From CAYPYS01 sp964445715 (GTDB lineage: Bacteria > Omnitrophota > Gorgyraeia > Gorgyraeales > Gorgyraeaceae), in the NCBI GenBank assembly GCA_964445715.1, contig CAYULJ010000058.1, positions 1 through 10,255 of the forward strand: a stretch of DNA of 10,255 nucleotides. The letters run 5' to 3'. Shown here in pieces: positions 5,624 through 10,255 of the stretch; the first letter of the stretch is position 1; every line of letters begins with the position of its first letter. The notes below the pieces were generated by a model. That model made no database searches. It was given only the letters and a program-made list of their open reading frames with translations, and had not been told where the DNA came from. The position numbers were made by a program, and so were the translations under genes.

Positions 5624-6190
5624 ATGATACCAAGATTCTTGGAAAAATATAAAAAAGAGATAATCCCGGAATTAAGCAAGAAGTTTGCATATAAAAATCC
5701 TTTACAGGCGCCATGTCTTCAGAAAATAGTCATAAATATGGGCGTGGGAGCCGCGAACCAGGATATAAAGATCTTGGAGCAGGCGATGTCCGATCTATCT
5801 TTGATCGCTGGCCAAAAACCTGTTATGACCAGATCAAAAAAAGATATATCCAATTTTAAGATCAGAAAAGGACTTCCTGTAGGCTGCAAGGTTACTCTGC
5901 GTGGTATGAGGATGTATGAATTTTTGGATAGGTTGATCAATGTAGCATTGCCCAGGATCAGGGACTTTCGAGGCGTGAATCCGGGATCTTTTGACCAAAA
6001 AGGAAATTATTCTTTGGGCATAAAAGAGCAGGCTATATTTCCTGAGATAGAGATCGACAAAGTAAGCCGGACCCAGGGCATGGATGTCACTATGACCATA
6101 AGGTCTGGTGGCGCAGAAGAATCGCGCGAGTTATTGCGGCTATTTGGCATGCCGTTTACAAAAGAAAAGGTAGAATCTAAAAATGGCTAA
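5624..6190 (+). CDS. rplE: 50S ribosomal protein L5 (uL5)
   Basis: L5 binds 5S rRNA and forms part of the central protuberance. The 188-residue product is slightly longer than the usual 179-180. Family landmarks are the N-terminal LEKYKKEIIPELSKKFAYKNPLQAPCLQKIVINMGVG, the loop QKPVMTRSKKDISNFKIRKGLPVGCKVTLRG, and INVALPRIRDFRGVNPGSFDQKGNYSLGIKEQ. AAGGA at 5608-5612 lies 11 nt upstream, inside rplX. The gene ends with TAA at 6188-6190 and overlaps rpsN by 8 nt (ATGGCTAA), a classic coupling arrangement. Confidence 0.97.
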   Translation: MIPRFLEKYKKEIIPELSKKFAYKNPLQAPCLQKIVINMGVGAANQDIKILEQAMSDLSLIAGQKPVMTRSKKDISNFKIRKGLPVGCKVTLRGMRMYEFLDRLINVALPRIRDFRGVNPGSFDQKGNYSLGIKEQAIFPEIEIDKVSRTQGMDVTMTIRSGGAEESRELLRLFGMPFTKEKVESKNG

Positions 6191-6368
6191 AGAATGTTTG
6201 ATAGCAAAACAAAAAAAGGAGCCAAAGTTTAAAGTAAGAAAATACCATAGATGCAGGCTTTGTGGCAGACCGCGAGGTTATATACGAAAATTTCAGATTT
6301 GCCGCATCTGTTTCAGAGAGATGGCTTCAAAAGGTGATATCCCTGGGGTCACAAAGGCCAGCTGGTAG
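6183..6368 (+). CDS. rpsN: 30S ribosomal protein S14, zinc-binding type (uS14)
   Basis: S14 completes the small-subunit head near S3 and S10. The 61-residue product is the short zinc-ribbon form, with C24-x2-C27 and C40-x2-C43 around GRPRGYIRKFQI, ending GDIPGVTKASW as usual. The longer zinc-free form, found in E. coli for example, lacks these cysteines. The start overlaps the end of rplE by 8 nt. The stop is followed by 95 nt of repeat-containing DNA before rpsH, an unusual break at this junction. Confidence 0.97.
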   Translation: MAKECLIAKQKKEPKFKVRKYHRCRLCGRPRGYIRKFQICRICFREMASKGDIPGVTKASW

Positions 6369-6369
6369 A

Positions 6370-6449
6370 ACGCAGAAATACGCAAAGCCTTAAGTTTACA
6401 CTTTAACATTGTTGAAGTGTAAACTTAAGGCGCGGAATCACGCAGATAA
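6370..6449 (+). repeat. Decamer repeats (ACGCAGAAAT-like) flanking palindrome copy 2
   Basis: About 10-nt units with a shared CGCRGA-like core lie on both sides of the palindrome: ACGCAGAAAT (6370-6379) and ACGCAAAGCC (6380-6389) before it, GCGCGGAATC (6430-6439) and ACGCAGATAA (6440-6449) after it. The layout looks as if the palindrome was placed within a short tandem series, or as if both are parts of one composite element. The match between units is imperfect. Confidence 0.55.
6387..6431. repeat. 45-bp palindrome, copy 2 (rpsN/rpsH junction)
   Basis: The left arm (6387-6408) and right arm (6410-6431) are reverse complements except at G6414, opposite T6404, which still pairs as U-G in RNA. 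The centre is T6409. The 20-nt arm core is identical to copy 1 at 641-660. Relative to the reverse complement of copy 1, the central region differs only at the G, so the two copies may be inserted in opposite orientations. No T-tract follows. Confidence 0.93.
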
Positions 6450-6451
6450 AC

Positions 6452-6457
6452 AAGGAG
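6452..6457 (+). promoter_or_regulatory. Strong Shine-Dalgarno AAGGAG for rpsH
   Basis: AAGGAG ends 6 nt before the rpsH ATG at 6464. It lies after the repeat block, so rpsH can initiate independently although the repeats cut it off from rpsN. This is one of the few strong ribosome-binding sites in the window. Confidence 0.8.
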
Positions 6458-6463
6458 AGTATA

Positions 6464-6862
6464 ATGGGTTTGACGGATCCTATAGCTAATACATTGACTA
6501 TAATCAGAAACGGGCTGTTGCCTAAAATGACAAAGGTCGATGTACCGTTTTCTAAGATCTCTCAGGAAATACTGGGTATTTTAAAGCGAGAGAAATTCAT
6601 AAAAGATTTTAAGTTCATAGATGATAAAAAACAGGGCACATTGAGAGTGTATTTAAAATACAGAAAAACAGGACAGCCTTGCATAAAGGGATTAAAGAAG
6701 ATATCAAGGCCTGGCTTGAGAATTTATGTTAAAAAAAACAAGCTCCCCAAAGTATTAGCTGGCCTAGGCGTGGCCATTATTTCTACGTCAAGAGGCGTTG
6801 TGACAGATGCCCAGGCGCGAGAGATGCAGACAGGCGGAGAAGTCCTTTGTAAGGTTTGGTAA
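6464..6862 (+). CDS. rpsH: 30S ribosomal protein S8 (uS8)
   Basis: S8 binds the central domain of 16S rRNA; in E. coli it is also the translational repressor of the spc operon. The 132-residue product begins MGLTDPIANTLTIIRNG and carries the C-terminal signature STSRGVVTDAQAREMQTGGEVLCKVW (107-132), both diagnostic. The ATG at 6464 has a strong AAGGAG. rplF begins 3 nt after the stop. Whether S8 autoregulation exists here cannot be read from the sequence; the classic target region near rplE/rplX was not seen as an obvious 16S-like helix. Confidence 0.97.
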   Translation: MGLTDPIANTLTIIRNGLLPKMTKVDVPFSKISQEILGILKREKFIKDFKFIDDKKQGTLRVYLKYRKTGQPCIKGLKKISRPGLRIYVKKNKLPKVLAGLGVAIISTSRGVVTDAQAREMQTGGEVLCKVW

Positions 6863-6865
6863 AAA

Positions 6866-7402
6866 ATGTCTAGAGTAGGGAAAAAACCAATACAGATTCC
6901 GGATAAAGTCAAAGTTAAGTTTGAATCTGGTAAGATATTCACGGAAGGCCCAAAAGGCAAATTGGAATGGCTTGTGCCCGAGGGTGTTGAATTGCAGATC
7001 GACAAATCTCAAGTCGTAGTAAAAAGGACTCGTGAGGATAAGATCGGTTATTCACGACATGGACTCGCAAGGGCGCATATCAACAACATGATAAAGGGAG
7101 TGCTTGAAGGGTACATGAAACTTTTAGAGATCCAGGGAGTTGGTTATAAAGCTCAGGCCCAGGGCAAGGCTTTGAATTTACAATTAGGATTTTCTCACCC
7201 CGTGGTTTATCCAATACCAGAAGGCATAACTGTAAAGACGCCAAAGCCTGTTCAGATTACGGTCGAGGGTATTGACAAGGCAAAGGTCGGAGAGGCCGCC
7301 GCAGAGATCAGGGATTTTCTAAAACCAGAACCATATAAAGGTAAAGGCATACGATATTCCGGAGAATATGTAAGGAAAAAGGCAGGTAAGGCCGTAGCGT
7401 AG
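6866..7402 (+). CDS. rplF: 50S ribosomal protein L6 (uL6)
   Basis: L6 binds the sarcin-ricin loop region and supports factor binding. The 178-residue product is of normal length and made of two related domains. The N-terminus MSRVGKKPIQIPDKV, the linker MIKGVLEGYMKLLEIQGVGYKAQ (75-97) and the C-terminal signature PEPYKGKGIRYSGEYVRKKAGK (154-175) are all family hallmarks. It starts 3 nt after rpsH; AAGG near the end of rpsH is the only ribosome-binding candidate. A 12-nt gap precedes rplR. Confidence 0.97.
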   Translation: MSRVGKKPIQIPDKVKVKFESGKIFTEGPKGKLEWLVPEGVELQIDKSQVVVKRTREDKIGYSRHGLARAHINNMIKGVLEGYMKLLEIQGVGYKAQAQGKALNLQLGFSHPVVYPIPEGITVKTPKPVQITVEGIDKAKVGEAAAEIRDFLKPEPYKGKGIRYSGEYVRKKAGKAVA

Positions 7403-7414
7403 CCAGAAAATACA

Positions 7415-7789
7415 ATGAGAAAGAAAATTAAAAACAAAGCGGAACTCGGAAGAATAAAGAGACACTATAGGATCAGGAAGAATGCATCTGGCACGAAAGA
7501 GAGGCTTAGGCTGAGCGTGCACAGGAGCAATAAGAATCTATACGTCCAGTTTGTGGATGATCTCTCTAGCGCGACTATTTTATCTCTTTCTACAAATGAT
7601 AAAAGTTTTAAAAAAGACTGCGCCAAAGGCGGAAACATAGGGGCGGCAAAGAAATTCGGAACATACATAGCAGGAGAGGCAAAGAAAAAAAATATAGAGC
7701 GAGTAGTATTTGATAGGGGCGGTTATTTATATCACGGACGAATAAAGACATTGGCTGACTCAGCCAGAGAAGCTGGCTTGAAATTTTAA
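7415..7789 (+). CDS. rplR: 50S ribosomal protein L18 (uL18)
   Basis: L18 binds 5S rRNA together with L5 in the central protuberance. The 124-residue product has a basic N-terminal arm (MRKKIKNKAELGRIKRHYRIRKNASGTKERLRLSVHRSNKNLYVQ) and the C-terminal signature VVFDRGGYLYHGRIKTLADSAREAGL (97-122). The length is close to the usual 117-122. No strong ribosome-binding site is visible before the ATG. rpsE follows after 23 nt. Confidence 0.97.
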   Translation: MRKKIKNKAELGRIKRHYRIRKNASGTKERLRLSVHRSNKNLYVQFVDDLSSATILSLSTNDKSFKKDCAKGGNIGAAKKFGTYIAGEAKKKNIERVVFDRGGYLYHGRIKTLADSAREAGLKF

Positions 7790-7800
7790 GGAGTATCGTT

Positions 7801-7806
7801 GGGAGG
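7801..7806 (+). promoter_or_regulatory. Shine-Dalgarno GGGAGG deciding the rpsE TTG start
   Basis: GGGAGG ends 6 nt before TTG at 7813. No in-frame ATG occurs between the rplR stop region and the conserved part of S5, so this site supports initiation at TTG. Confidence 0.7.
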
Positions 7807-7812
7807 TTTGTT

Positions 7813-8319
7813 TTGGTAGACAGAGATAAGGCTAAGCAACAAGTCATAAAGAAAATAGAAGCGGCCCAAGAAGAGCAGTTCATAGAAAAGGTCATCGCTA
7901 TAAACAGGGTCTCGAAAGTCGTAAAAGGCGGCAAGAGGTTTTCTTTTACCGCGCTCGTTGCTGTAGGTAATGGCGCAGGCAAGGTCGGATGCGGATACGG
8001 GAAGGCCAATGAAGTTGCGGCTGCGATAAGAAAGGCGCTTTCAAATGGAAAGAGGGATTTTTTCACAATATCCCTTAGAGGAAAGACCATACCTCATGAG
8101 ATACTTGGTCGTTTCGGAGCAGGCAAGGTACTCTTGAAACCAGCTGCAGAAGGGACCGGAGTTATTGCAGGAGGAACTGTTCGCGCTATTTGCGATGCAG
8201 TAGGCATAAAAGACATACTCACGAAGTCACTGGGTTCTCAGAATCCAGTAAATGTTACAAAGGCGACTATAGAGGGTTTGAGGCAGCTTAGGGTCGAACG
8301 CGAAAAAGAGGAAGAATAA
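7813..8319 (+). CDS. rpsE: 30S ribosomal protein S5 (uS5)
   Basis: S5 lies at the mRNA entry side with S3 and S4 and affects decoding fidelity. The 168-residue product has the N-terminal dsRBD-like domain with EKVIAINRVSKVVKGGKRFSFTALVAVGNGAGKVGCGYGKANEV (25-68), then LLKPAAEGTGVIAGGTVRAICDAVGIKDILTKSLGSQNPVNVTKATIEGLRQL (107-159), both characteristic. The start is TTG at 7813 with GGGAGG upstream. In many bacteria rpmD (L30) follows; here rplO starts 8 nt after the rpsE stop, so rpmD is absent from its usual place. Confidence 0.97.
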   Translation: MVDRDKAKQQVIKKIEAAQEEQFIEKVIAINRVSKVVKGGKRFSFTALVAVGNGAGKVGCGYGKANEVAAAIRKALSNGKRDFFTISLRGKTIPHEILGRFGAGKVLLKPAAEGTGVIAGGTVRAICDAVGIKDILTKSLGSQNPVNVTKATIEGLRQLRVEREKEEE

Positions 8320-8326
8320 TAGAGAC

Positions 8327-8780
8327 ATGAAGATACAGGATTTACGACCAGCAGTAGGAGCTAAGAAAAGAAGAAAGATTATTGGCAGGGGGCCAGGCTC
8401 TGGCCATGGAAAGACCTCTACAAGGGGTCACAAAGGCCAGATGTCGCGGACCGGCAAAGGCGCGACTCCTGGTTTTGAAGGCGGACAGATGCCTCTGATA
8501 AGAAGGATACCGAAGAGGGGTTTTTCTAAAAGGCCCAAAAAAGGGTATCACGTGGTCAATCTAGATAGGATTTCGTCTTTAAAAAAAGAGACTTCTATAA
8601 CTCCTGAATTACTAAGANNNNNNNNNNAAAGGTATAATAAATGGGCCTGTGAATTTTGTAAAAATCCTGGGTGATGGTGATATCGGTATACCTATAAATA
8701 TAAAGGCCCATGCATTTTCAAAGGTAGCGCTCGAGAAGATTAAAAATGTCGGCGGCAAGTGCGAACTAATTAAAAAGTGA
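8327..8780 (+). CDS. rplO: 50S ribosomal protein L15 (uL15), interrupted by assembly gap
   Basis: L15 is a late-assembly large-subunit protein with a glycine- and arginine-rich N-terminal extension. Residues 1-97 show RKIIGRGPGSGHGKTSTRGHKGQMSRTG and FEGGQMPLIRRIPKRGF, typical of L15. Ten Ns (8618-8627) follow a complete codon. After them, the frame beginning at 8628 reads KGIINGPVNFVKILGDG, HAFSKVALEKIKNVGGKCEL and a TGA stop at 8778-8780, the normal L15 C-terminus. The two halves are out of frame by one base if the Ns are counted literally, so the gap length is a placeholder; about one to three codons would give a protein of 148-150 residues. The gene is probably intact in the genome. No L30 gene precedes it. 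Confidence 0.93.
8618..8627. other. Assembly gap of ten Ns inside rplO
   Basis: Ten undetermined bases. Reading-frame continuity on both sides requires a multiple of three, so the true length is not ten. Alignment of the flanks to the general L15 pattern (ITPELL, a few residues, KGII) suggests roughly 3-9 bases. Confidence 0.95.
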
Positions 8781-8788
8781 CAATCGTT

Positions 8789-8909
8789 AATTGATGCTGA
8801 CGTTGAGAAAAGATATGATGGCTGCCGACGTTGCAAAAGAAAGGGATTAAAAAACAACATCGGCATTGGAAACCGTCAGCAATTACGGGATTCAATGTCG
8901 GCATTGGGA
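8789..8909. repeat. Four-motif nested inverted repeat upstream of secY
   Basis: Four related motifs occur in the 133-nt space between rplO and secY. Two are on the + strand, A (ATGCTGACGTTGA, 8794-8806) and B (TGCCGACGTTG, 8823-8833). Two are in reverse, C (CAACATCGGCA, 8855-8865) and D (TCAATGTCGGCAT, 8892-8904). A can pair with D over 13 positions with two G-U pairs. B can pair with C with one mismatch, or with D with one G-U. A can also pair with CGTCAGC at 8874-8880. GGGATT precedes both C (8843-8848) and D (8887-8892), hinting at a duplicated unit. No T-tract follows. Confidence 0.75.
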
Positions 8910-8913
8910 CGAA

Positions 8914-10255
8914 ATGTTCAAGGCATTCGCAAATTCTTTTAAAATACCGGATCTTAGAAAGAAGCTGTTTGTGACCATGGCGCTTATCAGCGTCTATAGA
9001 GTAGGCGCTTTTATCCCAACGCCAGGGGTAAACGGCGCTGCCCTTATGCAGTTTTTCGAGAATGTCACGCGGCAGCAGGGCGGCACGCTCTTTGGCATTA
9101 TGAATATGTTTTCCGGCGGGGCATTGACTCGGTTGACTATATTTGCCCTAGGTATTATGCCGTACATATCTGCTTCGATTATATTGCAGCTCATGATAAC
9201 AGTCGTGCCTCACCTTGAAAAATTATCCAAAGAAGGCGAGGCTGGAAGAAGAAAGATAATACAGTACACGCGTTACGGCACTGTTGTCTTGGCTATTGTC
9301 CAGTCATTCTTTATAAGCCTTTGGCTTGAAAACCCGGCGCGGTTTCAAGGGCTTACGATCGTGGACAATCCCGGTTGGTCATTCAGGTTTCTGACAGTAA
9401 TCACTCTTACGACCGGCACTGCATTTATAATGTGGTTAGGCGAGCAGATCCAGGAGCGCGGTATAGGAAACGGTATCTCTTTGATAATCACAGCAGGCAT
9501 CATATCGAGATTACCGTCAGCGTTATATCAGGTATTTGCATTGGTGTCCCCGTTCGCTCCTGAGAGAAGACAGATCAATATATCGACTCTGGTAGTTATG
9601 TCTGCTATTGGCGTAGGCGTAATCATAGCCGTTATCCTGATAACTCAAGGCCAACGCAAGATCCCGGTCCAATACGCAAAGCGGATCATTGGAAGGCGGG
9701 TTTACGGAGGTCAAAGCACGTATATCCCTCTGCGAGTCAATCAAGCAGGCGTTATACCTATAATATTTGCGCAGTCATTGATATTGTTTCCTGCGACAAT
9801 AGCAGGATTTATACCGAATCCAGGGCTTCAAAAGATCGCGCAGTCTCTAGTGAGAGGCCAACTTTTATATACGCTTCTCTATAGCTTGCTGATCGTATTC
9901 TTTGCATATTTTTACACCGCGATCACCTTTAACCCCGCGGATGTGGCAGAGAACATGAAGAAGTACGGCGGATTCGTTCCGGGCGTAAGGCCAGGAAGGC
10001 GTACAGCAGAATATTTTGATTTTATAATGACGAGGATCACTTTACCGGGTGCTGTATTTCTGGCGTTCATAGCAGTGTTTCCTGACATGCTTGGCGCGTG
10101 GCTGAAGATACCTTATCTAATAGCCAGCTTTTTCGGCGGCACAGCTCTTTTGATCGTGGTCGGTGTTATGCTGGATACGATGCGCCAGATCGAGTCGCAG
10201 CTTTTGATGAGACACTATGAAGGTTTTATGAAAAAAGGAAGAATACGCGGAAGGA
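8914..10255 (+). CDS. secY: Preprotein translocase subunit SecY, 3'-partial
   Basis: SecY is the ten-helix inner-membrane channel for Sec-dependent export and membrane insertion, working with SecE, SecG and SecA or the ribosome. The visible 447 codons cover nearly the whole protein. They include the amphipathic start MFKAFANSFKIPDLRKKL, the first helix (about 18-38), the plug and second helix region FSGGALTRLTIFALGIMPYISASIILQL (66-93), the conserved loop LEKLSKEGEAGRRKIIQYTRYG (101-122), GEQIQERGIGNGISLII (176-192), YIPLRVNQAGVIPIIFA (270-286), and the ribosome/SecA-contacting loop NPADVAENMKKYGGFVPGVRPGRRT (340-364). The C-terminus YEGFMKKGRIRGR is near the usual end, so only a few residues should lie beyond the window. 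The ATG is preceded by GGGA at 8906-8909, which falls within the repeat region. Confidence 0.97.
   Translation, partial: MFKAFANSFKIPDLRKKLFVTMALISVYRVGAFIPTPGVNGAALMQFFENVTRQQGGTLFGIMNMFSGGALTRLTIFALGIMPYISASIILQLMITVVPHLEKLSKEGEAGRRKIIQYTRYGTVVLAIVQSFFISLWLENPARFQGLTIVDNPGWSFRFLTVITLTTGTAFIMWLGEQIQERGIGNGISLIITAGIISRLPSALYQVFALVSPFAPERRQINISTLVVMSAIGVGVIIAVILITQGQRKIPVQYAKRIIGRRVYGGQSTYIPLRVNQAGVIPIIFAQSLILFPATIAGFIPNPGLQKIAQSLVRGQLLYTLLYSLLIVFFAYFYTAITFNPADVAENMKKYGGFVPGVRPGRRTAEYFDFIMTRITLPGAVFLAFIAVFPDMLGAWLKIPYLIASFFGGTALLIVVGVMLDTMRQIESQLLMRHYEGFMKKGRIRGR

Noticed and set aside
640..6431. CRISPR-like repeats from the two palindromes
   Set aside because: The two copies are nearly 6 kb apart with genes between them, and there is no repeat-spacer series.
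8327..8780. rplO as a pseudogene with a frameshift
   Set aside because: The phase change coincides exactly with the N placeholder, and both flanks encode well-conserved L15 sequence.
8895..8942. Short ORF (15 codons, starts MSALGRNV) overlapping the secY start, as a possible leader peptide
   Set aside because: It has no clear ribosome-binding site, arises from repeat motif D and overlaps secY in another frame; chance is the simplest explanation.

Overview
The window is a nearly complete bacterial S10-spc ribosomal protein cluster. All 20 genes are on the + strand, in canonical bacterial order: rplC (5' end cut), rplD, rplW, rplB, rpsS, rplV, rpsC, rplP, rpmC, rpsQ, rplN, rplX, rplE, rpsN, rpsH, rplF, rplR, rpsE, rplO, secY (3' end cut). 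The first nine encode the S10-operon proteins, rpsQ to rplO the spc-operon proteins, and secY the protein-export channel that usually closes this block. Most junctions are tight, from a 26-nt overlap to about 25-nt gaps, as expected for one long, translationally coupled transcript. No promoter, intrinsic terminator, tRNA or rRNA was recognised.

The organism is a bacterium with moderate GC content. No gene for L30 (rpmD) lies between rpsE and rplO. S14 is the short zinc-binding form, L24 carries two CxxC pairs, and L2 has DHPMGGGEG where DHPHGGGEG is usual. The gap of ten Ns suggests a draft or metagenome assembly. Together with the repeat content, this fits an uncultivated lineage near the PVC/Omnitrophota group. 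That placement is an inference from memory of such sequences and is not proven by the window.

The genes themselves are ordinary. The unusual part is the non-coding DNA, because four junctions have been widened by repeat-like, mostly palindromic elements. (1) rplC/rplD (640-682) holds a perfect 21-bp inverted repeat that contains the rplC stop codon. (2) rplP/rpmC (4349-4385) holds a GC-rich palindrome of the dispersed CATTGCGAGG type, which creates a false upstream start for rpmC. (3) rpsQ/rplN (4856-4916) holds a small hairpin followed by four CTATTTTTT units. (4) rpsN/rpsH (6370-6449) holds a second copy of the rplC/rplD palindrome, set inside decamer repeats. In addition, rplO/secY (8789-8909) holds four related 11-13 nt motifs, two in each orientation, that can form nested or alternative stems. 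No new enzymatic or defence system is visible. The points of interest are the invasion of a core operon by palindromic elements and what they do to expression of the downstream genes.

The Ns at 8618-8627 lie inside rplO. They break the frame only because the placeholder length is not a multiple of three; the gene reads as intact on both sides.
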